Shown here: positions 43,657 through 52,927 of the stretch, piece after piece
Position numbering within the stretch: position 1 is the stretch's first letter
Layout: each line of letters opens with the position of its first letter
Assembly (NCBI GenBank): GCA_007692495.1
Contig: REBZ01000152.1
Coordinates: 80,626-144,625 of the forward strand
DNA: 64,000 bases
From: Alkalicoccus sp.
GTDB taxonomy: Bacteria; Bacillota; Bacilli; Bacillales; Salisediminibacteriaceae
Direction of reading: 5' to 3'
Made by a program: the position numbers and the translations under genes
Notes under the pieces: generated by a model
Seen by the model: only the letters and a program-made list of their open reading frames with translations
The model's database searches: none
Told to the model about the DNA's origin: nothing

Positions 43657-45096
43657 TTATGAATCATCGGTCTCCTTAAACATGTGTATAGCACGTTTTC
43701 TTTCTTCCTTATGATCCACACTCGGTGCAGGATAATCTTTTCCGATAATACACTCTGCTTCTTTCTGTTCCTGATCGTTCATTTTATGTGGTTCATGAAT
43801 ATATTTTTTGTCTGTATTTTTTAATTCAGGGACGTATTTTTTAACAAAAGCACCTTCAGGATCAAACCTGATCCCCTGTCGGACAGGGCTGAAAACACGA
43901 AAGTAGGGAGCGGCATCTGTGCCGACTGAAGAAGCCCACTGCCATCCACCAATGTTTGAAGCGGGATCATGATCAATCAGCTTTTCTCGAAAGTATGCTT
44001 CCCCTTTACGCCAGTCCATCTGGTAATCTTTTGTGAGAAAAGATGCAGTAATCATCCGGAGCCGGTTGTGCATCCAGCCGACTTCATTCAGCTGTCTCAT
44101 TCCGGCATCCACTATAGGAAAACCTGTCCGTCCATCTTTCCATTTCTGAAAAAGATCTTCATCTTCACGCCAGGGCAGGCCTCTGTATTTCTCCTGAAAT
44201 TCCTTTGTTTCCACTTCAGGGAAATGATGAAGAATCATTGTATAAAAATCACGCCAGGCGATTTCCTTAATAAAGGCTTCAGGTCCCTTGGAGGAATGAT
44301 TTTCTCTTGTACTGTCTGCTGCTTTATATACCCGTCTTGCAGAAAGTGCTCCTGTTCTAAGATAAGGAGAGAGACGGCTTGTCCCTGCTTTCTCTGGAAG
44401 ATCCCTTGATTTATGGTAATGAGGGAGCACCTTTTGACAAAAGTATTCAAGCCGGTTTCTACCGGCTTCTTCTCCAAGAAGCTGCCAAGTTCTAGTGCAG
44501 CGCTTCAATACTTCTTTCCATTCTCGTTCGCTTGCTTCATCCAGCGCTTTCAGCCGTGCATACCTTGCTCGAATGTCCTCAGATACGGCAGAGTGAATAT
44601 CTGGTTTTTCTGCCTGCATCCAGCGGCGCGAATAAGGAGTGTAGACCTTGTACGGGCTTCCGTCATTTTTCATAATTTCGTGAGGCTGATGTACATAATT
44701 CCCCGGGGTGCGGACGAGGCAGGCACCATTATCTACGATGATTCTGCGGGCTTCTTCGTCCCGGGAAACTGCAAAAGACGTGTGTTCTTCTGCACAAAAA
44801 ACTGTATGTACACTGCCCGCCTTGTCAAAAAGAAGCTGGAAAGCTTTCTGGACAGATCCGCTTAATACGTGGAGCTTCATCTCTTTTTCTTTACACTGCC
44901 GGGCGAAAGTTTCCACTGTCTGAAAAAAATAATCGCTGCTGAGATCAATATGTGAAGAGAAGTCAGGGTGAAGATGGAAGATAAAGATTAGTTCTCCGTC
45001 AGCCTTTTCCGCTTCACGTAAGGCATGATAAAGAGCGGGGTTGTCATCAAAGCGGAAGTCATTACGAAACCAGACGACGAATTTACTGACAGTCAA
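43657..45096 (-). CDS. phrB: Class I CPD photolyase
   Basis: A 479-residue DNA repair flavoenzyme that uses light to split pyrimidine dimers. It has an N-terminal photoantenna alpha/beta domain (VVWFRNDFRFDDNPAL) and a C-terminal FAD domain with TSRLSPYLRTGALSAR, EIAWRDFYTMILHHFP, the DNA-lesion segment HNRLRMITASFLTKD and DPASNIGGWQW. The TTG at 45096 is chosen because GGAGGTG precedes it by six bases and the N-terminus then matches the family. It lies about 3 kb from a CarH/LitR-type photoreceptor gene. Confidence 0.93.
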   Translation of the reverse strand: MTVSKFVVWFRNDFRFDDNPALYHALREAEKADGELIFIFHLHPDFSSHIDLSSDYFFQTVETFARQCKEKEMKLHVLSGSVQKAFQLLFDKAGSVHTVFCAEEHTSFAVSRDEEARRIIVDNGACLVRTPGNYVHQPHEIMKNDGSPYKVYTPYSRRWMQAEKPDIHSAVSEDIRARYARLKALDEASEREWKEVLKRCTRTWQLLGEEAGRNRLEYFCQKVLPHYHKSRDLPEKAGTSRLSPYLRTGALSARRVYKAADSTRENHSSKGPEAFIKEIAWRDFYTMILHHFPEVETKEFQEKYRGLPWREDEDLFQKWKDGRTGFPIVDAGMRQLNEVGWMHNRLRMITASFLTKDYQMDWRKGEAYFREKLIDHDPASNIGGWQWASSVGTDAAPYFRVFSPVRQGIRFDPEGAFVKKYVPELKNTDKKYIHEPHKMNDQEQKEAECIIGKDYPAPSVDHKEERKRAIHMFKETDDS

Positions 45097-45569
45097 TTGC
45101 AGCACCTCCATGATTCGATTCATACCCGTACGAAACGGACATGCTCTATTAACATTACCTTAATTACCGGGCTGAAAACCTTACACGGGAACGAGCTTTT
45201 AAAAAACGGCAGTAAAATTTAAATGAATCTGACGGTATTTTCCCGCATTTCCTCAAAAGCTTAGGCGTGAATTTTGGCCGATCTAAAAATGAGTTTACTT
45301 TTGAAGTGCGGGAAGGTTCCGGCACAGGCGGATCAACTGTCCGCACACATAAAGTATATACTTTATTTATACAAACAGCTGAATTTATTTTCGTGTAAAA
45401 GAATTATTTTCTATATTTTTCATCCATAATAACTACTTCTTCCGTACCATAAAAATTTCACCGGCCTTTGAACAACCCTTTAAGAAAACGTTTACATGCT
45501 GTCTTGCAGAGATTTCCTGAATTGTTTATGATAGATACAGAAAGAATAAAACATAGAGGAGCGTTATGT
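45097..45569. promoter_or_regulatory. Divergent control region, phrB / fhs
   Basis: About 470 AT-rich bases without a gene. It contains an 18-base perfect palindrome at 45349-45366 and, two bases on, TATACAAAC, whose complement GTTTGTATA echoes TTTGTATATC upstream of the carotenoid operon. A smaller interrupted repeat CCGT-ACGA-AACGG occurs at 45126-45138. Confidence 0.5.
45349..45366. promoter_or_regulatory. Candidate operator palindrome
   Basis: ATAAAGTATATACTTTAT is a perfect 18-base inverted repeat with no spacer, about 250 bases from the phrB start and 200 from fhs. Size and symmetry suit a dimeric repressor; the binding protein is not known. Confidence 0.5.
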
Positions 45570-47243
45570 ATGAAAGTACCTTCCGATATTGAAATAGCTC
45601 AGCAGGCAGAGATGATGAGGATAACAGAAATAGCTGAAAAGCTCGGAATACAAGAAAATGAAGTAGAGCCGTATGGTCATTATAAAGGGAAGCTCTCTCT
45701 GGACATACTACATAGGAAAAAAGAAGATGAAGACGGAAAGGTAATACTCGTAACAGCTGTCAACCCGACACCAGCAGGTGAAGGGAAATCGACTGTGACG
45801 GTGGGGCTCGGCCAGGCGCTGAATAAAGTCGGAAAAAAAGCAGTGGTTGCTCTGAGGGAACCTTCACTCGGACCTACAATGGGGATGAAGGGAGGAGCCT
45901 GCGGTGGAGGTTATTCTCAGGTAGTACCTATGGAAGATATAAATCTCCATTTCACAGGCGATATTCACGCTATCACGACAGCTCATAATGCTCTCACCGC
46001 TCTTGTGGATAATCACATTCACCGTGGTAACGAACTCGGGCTCGATGTTCGAAAACTTACCTGGAAAAGAGTAATGGATATGAATGACCGCTCCCTGCGT
46101 CAAGTTGTAGCCGGTCTTGGAGGACCTCTGCAGGGGGTACCGCATGAAACCGGTTTTGATATTACAGTGGCTTCAGAATTAATGGCTGTTTTATGTCTTG
46201 CTGACAGTATTAAAGATCTCAGGAACAGAATCAGAAAAATAGTAATTGGCTACACCTATGAAGATGAACCGGTTACCGTAGCCGATCTCGGGGTGGAAGG
46301 AGCCCTCACACTTTTATTAAAAGATGCTTTGAAACCAAATCTAGTTCAGACGCTGGAAAACACACCTGCTCTCATTCACGGGGGACCGTTTGCGAATATC
46401 GCCCACGGCTGCAACAGTGTGCTTGCTACTAAAATGGCTTCAAAACTGGGAGATTACGTAGTTACAGAAGCCGGGTTCGGTGCTGATCTCGGGGCGGAAA
46501 AATTTCTTAATATCAAAACGAGGGCTGGTAACATTGAGCCGGCTCTTGTGGTTGTCGTAGCTACTATCCGTGCGCTGAAAATGCACGGGGGTGTTCCGAA
46601 AGACAATTTGAAAGAAGAAAACACGAATGCGCTGCAGAAAGGTCTTGCCAACCTGGAAAAGCATATTGAATCCATCCATTCTTTTGGTCTCCCACACGTT
46701 GTCGCTATTAACCGTTTTTCACATGATACACCAGCAGAAATAGAAATTCTCCAGGAGTTCTGCTATTCACGTAATATTCAGGTGGAACTGGCGGACGTAT
46801 GGGAAAATGGAGGAGAGGGAGGAAAAAAACTGGCAGAGAAAGTATTGGAAGAGATACAGAAACCTTCGAATTTTTCACCTCTTTATTCACTTGACCTGCC
46901 GGTCGAACAAAAAATCAACAATATAGCAACCGCCGTTTACGGAGCCGATGGAGTAAACTTTTCTTCCAAAGCGGCCGGTCAGCTGAAGAAAATAAAAGAG
47001 CACGGCTGGGATAACCTTCCTGTATGTATGGCCAAAACCCAGTACTCTCTTTCTGACGACCCGGCTCAATTCGGGCGTCCGCAGAATTTCCGTATCACGG
47101 TAAGGGAGCTGCGTGTTTCCGCCGGAGCTGGATTTATCGTTGCTTTAACCGGGAACGTCATGACAATGCCTGGACTCCCAAAGCGCCCCGGTGCGCTTGA
47201 TATGGATGTAAATGATGAAGGAGGAGCCGTAGGGCTGTTTTAG
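45570..47243 (+). CDS. fhs: Formate-tetrahydrofolate ligase
   Basis: A 557-residue ATP-dependent enzyme making 10-formyl-THF from formate and THF for one-carbon metabolism. The P-loop is [19 protein letters not shown] (around residue 63); further marks are [23 protein letters not shown] and the monovalent-cation region [14 protein letters not shown]. The ATG at 45570 follows GAGGAG by eight bases and gives the standard length; 34 upstream in-frame codons are not supported. B. subtilis lacks fhs, but many other Bacillaceae have it. Confidence 0.95.
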   Translation: MKVPSDIEIAQQAEMMRITEIAEKLGIQENEVEPYGHYKGKLSLDILHRKKEDEDGKVILVTAVNPTPAGEGKSTVTVGLGQALNKVGKKAVVALREPSLGPTMGMKGGACGGGYSQVVPMEDINLHFTGDIHAITTAHNALTALVDNHIHRGNELGLDVRKLTWKRVMDMNDRSLRQVVAGLGGPLQGVPHETGFDITVASELMAVLCLADSIKDLRNRIRKIVIGYTYEDEPVTVADLGVEGALTLLLKDALKPNLVQTLENTPALIHGGPFANIAHGCNSVLATKMASKLGDYVVTEAGFGADLGAEKFLNIKTRAGNIEPALVVVVATIRALKMHGGVPKDNLKEENTNALQKGLANLEKHIESIHSFGLPHVVAINRFSHDTPAEIEILQEFCYSRNIQVELADVWENGGEGGKKLAEKVLEEIQKPSNFSPLYSLDLPVEQKINNIATAVYGADGVNFSSKAAGQLKKIKEHGWDNLPVCMAKTQYSLSDDPAQFGRPQNFRITVRELRVSAGAGFIVALTGNVMTMPGLPKRPGALDMDVNDEGGAVGLF

Positions 47244-47453
47244 CAGCCGCCGGCAGCAGCTTAAACAGTGCCTGAAGGCTGGCAGTATTTAAGAAAACAA
47301 GATGCTTTCCTGAAGGATGGTACGATTTTTCACGAAAATAAGAACCGGATTTTAACATGGCTCTGCCAGGATAAAATCGAAAGAGTCTCAGCTGTCTTCT
47401 TAACCCGGCGCTGTGGTACGATAAAAGTACTTACAGGTCAGTTGGAGGAGAAG

Positions 47454-48203
47454 ATGCTGAGACTTTTTATTATTGCAGGTGCAGCAGGAGCGGCTCTTAT
47501 TGCTTTTATGTTTATCCGGGCAGGCAGAACAAATATATGCAGGCATGAATTTGCTGTTCTTAAGGAAGGGTGCAGTCAGAATTTACTTTTTATTTCTGAT
47601 ATTCACAACAGAGCTGTAAAGGAAAAAGATCTGCTCACAGGCGAAGAAATCGATGCTGTACTGATAGGGGGAGATCTTACGGAATCGGGAACCCGCACCG
47701 GTGTCATTGATCGCAATCTGGCTCGGCTGGCATCTGTTGGACCATTATACTTCGTATGGGGAAACAATGATTATCAGAGAAGAAAAGTACTGCAGAGGCT
47801 GTTCCAAAAATACTCCGTTACAGAGCTGAACAATTCCAGTGTTCCTATGGGAGGCGGATGCTGGACACTTGCAGGTATAGAATACCGCAGTCTTCAGCTG
47901 GACAGCCTTACTAAAGCGCTCGAAAAAGCCGCCAGTCCCGTTGTATTAATGAGCCACGGTCCGGATATTAAAGAGGAGCTGGACAGTGCTGATAATATTA
48001 AGCTTGTACTGGCAGGTCATACGCATGGCGGTCAAATAAGGCTAGGATTTTATGCGCCGGCCCCTCTCGGAGGAATTACTGTGGAGAAAGGCGTGTCCAT
48101 TCTTATTTCCAACGGCTACGGAACTACAAAACTGCCACTTCGTCTTGGAGCACCGCCTCAGCTGCATTTTATCAGGCTGACAGAGAAAAAGGGCGCTGCT
48201 TGA
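47454..48203 (+). CDS. ypbG: Membrane-anchored metallophosphoesterase YpbG
   Basis: A 249-residue calcineurin-like phosphoesterase with an N-terminal anchor (residues about 2-20). Metal-binding motifs in order: SDIHN, GGDLTE, GNND, then MSHGPD and AGHTHGGQ. It resembles YkuE/YpbG proteins, some of which hydrolyse UDP-diacylglucosamine or cell-wall-linked phosphoesters; the substrate here is undetermined. The ATG at 47454 has GGAGGAG directly upstream; the long upstream extension is spurious. Confidence 0.85.
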   Translation: MLRLFIIAGAAGAALIAFMFIRAGRTNICRHEFAVLKEGCSQNLLFISDIHNRAVKEKDLLTGEEIDAVLIGGDLTESGTRTGVIDRNLARLASVGPLYFVWGNNDYQRRKVLQRLFQKYSVTELNNSSVPMGGGCWTLAGIEYRSLQLDSLTKALEKAASPVVLMSHGPDIKEELDSADNIKLVLAGHTHGGQIRLGFYAPAPLGGITVEKGVSILISNGYGTTKLPLRLGAPPQLHFIRLTEKKGAA

Positions 48204-48278
48204 AGTATTACCAGCTTTCCTATATCCTTGGTTAAATGTGAAACTTTATAAATATATGAGAAGCAGGTGACTTGTGCG

Positions 48279-49178
48279 ATGAGCGAGCCGCAGGGAAAAT
48301 ACAATATAAAAGCAGTATCAAACCTGCTTGGAATACATTCCGGAACGCTCCGGGCCTGGGAGCGCCGGTATAAGATTATAGAGCCGGTCAGAAATGAGGC
48401 CGGTCACAGGCTGTACAGCGAAGATCATATCAGGATTCTTAAGTGGATAGTAAATAAAGTTAACAGCGGGTTTACTATTGGACAGGCAGTCGATCTTCTT
48501 AATAATAAAGACGAACCGGCATTTATAGAACCCGACCCGAGAATGACGGATCAAATGGACATTATGAAAGAAAAACTTCTGCATGAACTTCTGCAGTTTA
48601 ACGAAAGCGGATCAAATGAGTTAATCGACAGGGCCTTCGGGCTTTTCTCGACTGACAAAGTGCTTATAAGAATACTTGGGAGTATTTTGGCAGAAGTGGG
48701 AAACCGGTGGGAAAAAGGGATGATTACAACAGCTCATGAGCATTTCGTTACGTCGCTTATCCGTACGAGAATCGGTATGGTGTTTCACACACTTCCGGTC
48801 AACAGTTTTCTTCCAAAAGCTGTATGTGTCTGTGGTCCCGACGAGAATCATGAAATTGGGCTTCTGATCTTTACGTACTTTCTAAAAAAGCGGGGATATG
48901 AAACGATTTATCTCGGTGCAGGCATCCCCGAAACGGATTTCTATAAAGTAGTCGCAGATGTGGGAGCAGGGTTCGCTATCGTATCTACTACTCTCGCAGA
49001 GAACCTTCCGAAGACTCTCGCGATGGCCGAATCGCTGGCTGACCGTAATAAAAGTGTCAAGATAGGGCTTGGAGGAAAAGCGTTGAATTACATGAAAGAA
49101 GCTGATAAAAAAAAGTTCAGTGAAATGCTCATCGGGGAAACGGAGAAAGACTGGACAACATGGTTAAAAGAGCAGTGA
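48279..49178 (+). CDS. CarH/LitR-type B12-dependent MerR family photoreceptor regulator
   Basis: A 299-residue regulator in three parts. A MerR winged helix (residues 7-75, LLGIHSGTLRAWERRY) binds DNA. A four-helix cobalamin-cap domain (about 95-170) has the CarH signature W-x9-EH (Trp144, Glu154, His155). A C-terminal Rossmann B12 domain has ENHEIG with the lower-ligand His191 and IYLGAGIP. In Thermus and Bacillus megaterium such proteins repress carotenoid or light-inducible genes in the dark with adenosylcobalamin and release DNA on illumination. Residue 145 is Glu where Thermus CarH has His132. The ATG at 48279 is favoured by AGGTGA. Targets are not proven. Confidence 0.88.
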   Translation: MSEPQGKYNIKAVSNLLGIHSGTLRAWERRYKIIEPVRNEAGHRLYSEDHIRILKWIVNKVNSGFTIGQAVDLLNNKDEPAFIEPDPRMTDQMDIMKEKLLHELLQFNESGSNELIDRAFGLFSTDKVLIRILGSILAEVGNRWEKGMITTAHEHFVTSLIRTRIGMVFHTLPVNSFLPKAVCVCGPDENHEIGLLIFTYFLKKRGYETIYLGAGIPETDFYKVVADVGAGFAIVSTTLAENLPKTLAMAESLADRNKSVKIGLGGKALNYMKEADKKKFSEMLIGETEKDWTTWLKEQ

Positions 49179-49194
49179 AAACTGCTCTTTTTTT
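49166..49194 (+). terminator. Terminator overlapping the photoreceptor stop codon
   Basis: AAAAGAGCAGT / ACTGCTCTTTT with a GAAA tetraloop and a seven-T run; the stop codon TGA lies at the top of the stem. Confidence 0.9.
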
Positions 49195-49337
49195 ATAAAT
49201 CAGGCCTGATTGTTAAGAAGGAGTTATGAATTAGCAAAAGACAGTGGAAAAAAGCCGGAGACTTCTTTATAGTTAGAGGTGAGAGAAATATATAACTCGG
49301 AAGTAAATACCGAATCAACACGTAGAGGTGAATTTTA

Positions 49338-50630
49338 ATGGCAGAGAAATCTGGACACGCAAAAGAAGCTGAGCATGCTGAGCATCATGAAAAAGAAATT
49401 AATGTGCTTGAAGCCACGCAGACAGTGATTCATAAAGCACTTGGAAAGCTTGGTTTTTCGGAGGAAGTATACGAGCTTATGAAAGAGCCTATGCGGATGC
49501 TTACTGTGCGTATTCCTGTCAGAATGGATGATGGGTCTACAAAAATTTTCACTGGTTTCCGGGCACAGCATAACGACGCGGTTGGACCGACAAAGGGTGG
49601 AGTACGTTTTCATCCGGATGTAACCGAAACAGAAGTGAAAGCGCTTTCTATATGGATGAGCCTTAAAGCAGGTATTGTTGATCTGCCGTACGGTGGCGGA
49701 AAAGGAGGCATCATCTGTGATCCGCGGAACATGTCTTTTCCGGAAGTAGAACGCCTCAGCCGGGGATACGTCCGCGCAATCAGTCAAATAGTAGGACCTA
49801 CGAAAGATATTCCGGCGCCCGACGTACTGACGAACTCGCAGATTATGGCGTGGATGATGGACGAATACAGCAGAATAAAGGAATTTGATTCTCCTGGATT
49901 TATTACTGGTAAACCAATCGTTCTCGGCGGATCCCACGGAAGAGAATCCGCAACGGCAAAAGGCGTGACGATCTGTATCAGAGAAGCGGCTAAACGAAGG
50001 GGTATCGAGCTTCAGGGAGCGCGTATAGTGATTCAAGGATTCGGTAACGCCGGAAGTTTTCTGGCGAAATTCATGCACGATGCCGGGGCCCTGGTGGTAG
50101 GGATCTCTGATGTTCAGGGGGCTCTCTACGATCCCGAGGGACTTGATATAGATTACCTGCTGGACAGAAGAGACAGCTTCGGGACGGTTTCCAACTTATT
50201 CAAAAACACTATAAGCAACAAGGAACTTTTGGAGATGGACTGTGATATCCTTGTACCGGCAGCGATTGAAAACCAGATTACGGAGGATAATGCTGATAGA
50301 ATTAAAGCAAGTATCATCGTAGAGGCAGCCAACGGCCCGACTACGATGAAAGCTACGGAAATGCTCTATAATAGAGGTATTCTGCTCGTGCCGGATGTTC
50401 TCGCCAGTTCCGGCGGAGTGACAGTATCCTATTTCGAATGGGTGCAGAATAACCAAGGGTATTACTGGACCGAAGAAGAAGTGGGAACCCGGCTGGAAAA
50501 AGTTATGATTTCCGGTTTTGAAAATGTTTACCGAGTGGCCCAGATGCGTAACGTTGATATGAGACTCGCCGCCTATATGGTCGGTGTCCGGAAGATGGCG
50601 GAAGCGAGCCGGTTCCGGGGATGGATTTAA
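49338..50630 (+). CDS. gudB: Catabolic NAD-type glutamate dehydrogenase GudB/RocG
   Basis: A 430-residue hexameric enzyme that deaminates glutamate to 2-oxoglutarate. Motifs are VRMDDGSTKIFTGFRAQHN, the catalytic lysine in DLPYGGGKGGI (around residue 125), and a Rossmann loop VIQGFGNAGSF. The first 22 residues form a His/Glu-rich tail (HAEHHEKE). Position before ypdA matches B. subtilis gudB (ypcA). An RNA hairpin terminator follows. A GAGGTG ribosome site stands before the ATG. Confidence 0.94.
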   Translation: MAEKSGHAKEAEHAEHHEKEINVLEATQTVIHKALGKLGFSEEVYELMKEPMRMLTVRIPVRMDDGSTKIFTGFRAQHNDAVGPTKGGVRFHPDVTETEVKALSIWMSLKAGIVDLPYGGGKGGIICDPRNMSFPEVERLSRGYVRAISQIVGPTKDIPAPDVLTNSQIMAWMMDEYSRIKEFDSPGFITGKPIVLGGSHGRESATAKGVTICIREAAKRRGIELQGARIVIQGFGNAGSFLAKFMHDAGALVVGISDVQGALYDPEGLDIDYLLDRRDSFGTVSNLFKNTISNKELLEMDCDILVPAAIENQITEDNADRIKASIIVEAANGPTTMKATEMLYNRGILLVPDVLASSGGVTVSYFEWVQNNQGYYWTEEEVGTRLEKVMISGFENVYRVAQMRNVDMRLAAYMVGVRKMAEASRFRGWI

Positions 50631-50656
50631 AATAAAATATTCGTTATACTATAAGC

Positions 50657-50688
50657 AGCTGTCCCCGGTCACATCGGGACAGCTCTTT
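50657..50688 (+). terminator. Terminator of gudB
   Basis: AGCTGTCCC pairs with GGGACAGCT, 10-nt loop, followed by CTTTTC and more T. Confidence 0.85.
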
Positions 50689-50836
50689 TCTGTTTTTATT
50701 CTGCCTCCAGGGTGATTAATATAGAATAGCTGTTCAACACTGAAGAATGTGCTGGATGAAAGTAAAGAAATAAATCGTTACACGGGAAGACTCGATTTTA
50801 AGAGGAATGACGCTTATCACAGAAAGGAGTATGAGT

Positions 50837-51835
50837 GTGCAGCAGGAAAAAGCAATTATAATTGGAGCAGGACCATGCGGATTATCTGCAGCAATTGAAA
50901 TGCAGGAAAAAGGAATCGAGACTCTCGTTATTGATAAAGGGAATCTGGTAAACGCTATTTACAACTATCCGACTCATCAGCAGTTTTTCAGCACGAGTGA
51001 AAAACTTTCCATCGGAGGGATTCCCTTTTACAGTACGGAACGTAAACCTAAAAGGAATGAGGCGCTCGTATATTACCGTAAAGTTGCAGAAGAAAAAAAG
51101 ATCCGTATTAATTCTTATGAAGAAGTGACATCAGTCGTTGACAGAGATGACGGAACGTTTGAACTGAGTACTATTAAAAAAGGAACAGAAAAAAAATACG
51201 CAGCAGAATTCATTGTCGTAGCAACAGGTTACTACGATTCACCTAATTATATGAGGATTCCCGGGGAAAATCTTCCTCACGTACAACATTATTTTCACGA
51301 GGCCCATCCCTTTTTTAACCAGAAAACAGCAGTTATAGGCGGTAAAAACTCAGCTGTCGACGCAGCACTGGAACTCGAAAAAGCAGGGGCGGAAGTGACT
51401 GTTTATTATAGAGGCAGTGATTACTCCAAAAGTGTAAAGCCATGGATCCTTCCAGAATTCGATTCTTTAGTGAGGAACGGAAATATAAAAATGCATTTTA
51501 ACACGGAAGTCATTGAAATTACTTCCGAAAAAGTGATTTATAATGAAAATGGGAAAGAACATCATAATAGAGCCGATTTTGTTTTCGCAATGACAGGCTA
51601 CCATCCTGATCACAGCTTTATAAGGGGGATGGGAGTTCAAGTGGATGACCTGACCGGAAGACCTCATTTCAATCCAAAAACAATGGAAACAAATATAAAG
51701 GGTATTTTTATCGCCGGGGTCATAGCCGCAGGGAACAACGCCAACGAAATATTTATTGAAAACGGCCGCTGGCACGGAAAGTATATTGCAGAAGCCTGCC
51801 TCTCGAAAGAAAAATCAGACTCTGCTTCAAGGTAG
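50837..51835 (+). CDS. ypdA: YpdA family putative bacillithiol disulfide reductase
   Basis: A 332-residue FAD/NADPH enzyme. FAD loop IIGAGPCGLSAAIEM lies at residues 7-21, NADPH loop VIGGKNSAVDAALEL near 168, and a C-terminal FAD segment GIFIAGVIAAGNNANEIFIEN. YpdA/Bdr reduces oxidised bacillithiol; like its family it lacks a CxxC pair and has a single Cys in the GPCG turn. AAAGGAG leaves only one base to the ATG at 50831 but seven to the in-frame GTG at 50837, so the GTG is chosen. It follows gudB and precedes ansA as in B. subtilis. Confidence 0.9.
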   Translation: MQQEKAIIIGAGPCGLSAAIEMQEKGIETLVIDKGNLVNAIYNYPTHQQFFSTSEKLSIGGIPFYSTERKPKRNEALVYYRKVAEEKKIRINSYEEVTSVVDRDDGTFELSTIKKGTEKKYAAEFIVVATGYYDSPNYMRIPGENLPHVQHYFHEAHPFFNQKTAVIGGKNSAVDAALELEKAGAEVTVYYRGSDYSKSVKPWILPEFDSLVRNGNIKMHFNTEVIEITSEKVIYNENGKEHHNRADFVFAMTGYHPDHSFIRGMGVQVDDLTGRPHFNPKTMETNIKGIFIAGVIAAGNNANEIFIENGRWHGKYIAEACLSKEKSDSASR

Positions 51836-51855
51836 TGTAAACGTATTGAAACTGT

Positions 51856-51883
51856 CGTTATTCCCGCTGCAGCGGGAATAACG
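51856..51883. terminator. Perfect 28-base palindrome between ypdA and ansA
   Basis: CGTTATTCCCGCTG followed directly by its reverse complement CAGCGGGAATAACG. A hairpin could act as terminator for ypdA (CAGAATTTTT follows) or as an operator for ansA, whose ATG is 40 bases downstream. Confidence 0.6.
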
Positions 51884-51922
51884 CAGAATTTTTACAGCTG
51901 ATCTGTTACGAGGAGGATTGAA

Positions 51923-52882
51923 ATGAAAAAAGTATTAATAATTTCCACCGGAGGCACTATTGCCAGCATAGAAAACAAAGAAGGAAAACTTGAAGCGGGA
52001 AAGTATTCCGGGGAACAGCTTGCAGAAAAACTTGGAATACCCGGGGGAATGGAAGTTAAAATAATTTCCGCACTTCAAAAACCAAGTGTACATATTACGT
52101 TTGCAGATCTTGAAAAAATAAAGGAAACAGCCGATCAATTCCTTCCGTCCTATGACGGCCTGGTGATCACTCATGGAACAGATACTCTTGAAGAGTCCGC
52201 TTATTATTTTGATTTAATTACTAATTACGAAAAACCCGTAGTGTTCACTGGATCACAGCGTTCACCGGATGCTCTAGGAAGTGATGCATTCATTAATCTT
52301 CGCCATGCTATTTATGCAGCGGGAAGCAGCAGCCTTCATGGAACCGGGGTTACAGTCGTATTTAACGAACGTATTTTTTCAGCCAAATATGTAAAAAAAG
52401 AGCATGCTTCCAATATACAGGGTTTTAATGCTTTCGGTTTTGGATATCTTGGAATAATAGATAATGACGAAATACACCTCTATCAGCGGCCGATTCACCG
52501 GGAATATTATCCTGCTGCCGGGGAAAAAGATGTAAGAGTCGAAATTATTAAATGCTTTATGAATGGAACAGATGTGCTTGTAAAGGCCTGCACAGCTGAG
52601 AAAGTCGATGGTATTGTTCTTGAAGGACTTGGAAGAGGGCAGATCCATCCGGCTATGGTGGATGCGGTTACTGCAGCAGTGAACAAAGGTATAAAAGTAA
52701 TTATCACGACGGCTTCGGAGGAAGGTCATGTTTATACTACCTATGAGTACAGGGGCAGTGCGTATGATCTGTATAAAAGAGGAGTAATTTTAGGCAGGGA
52801 TTACGACAGTAAAAAGGCCAGAATTAAACTTATAGCCTGTCTGAAATCCGGCCAGCCGGCTGAACGGGCCTTTGGAAGATAA
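51923..52882 (+). CDS. ansA: Type I (cytoplasmic) L-asparaginase AnsA
   Basis: A 319-residue asparaginase turning asparagine into aspartate and ammonia. The two catalytic Thr motifs are clear: ISTGGTIAS (residues 7-15) and THGTDTLEESAYY (around residue 85). FTGSQRSPDALGSD and VDGIVLEGLGRGQ also fit. Next to gudB it supports amino-acid nitrogen catabolism. GAGGAGG precedes the ATG. In B. subtilis ansA also clusters near this locus. Confidence 0.93.
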   Translation: MKKVLIISTGGTIASIENKEGKLEAGKYSGEQLAEKLGIPGGMEVKIISALQKPSVHITFADLEKIKETADQFLPSYDGLVITHGTDTLEESAYYFDLITNYEKPVVFTGSQRSPDALGSDAFINLRHAIYAAGSSSLHGTGVTVVFNERIFSAKYVKKEHASNIQGFNAFGFGYLGIIDNDEIHLYQRPIHREYYPAAGEKDVRVEIIKCFMNGTDVLVKACTAEKVDGIVLEGLGRGQIHPAMVDAVTAAVNKGIKVIITTASEEGHVYTTYEYRGSAYDLYKRGVILGRDYDSKKARIKLIACLKSGQPAERAFGR

Positions 52883-52927
52883 AACTGCTTTGAGAGGTCT
52901 TACCTCTGCTGTGGAAAGGACTATTAT

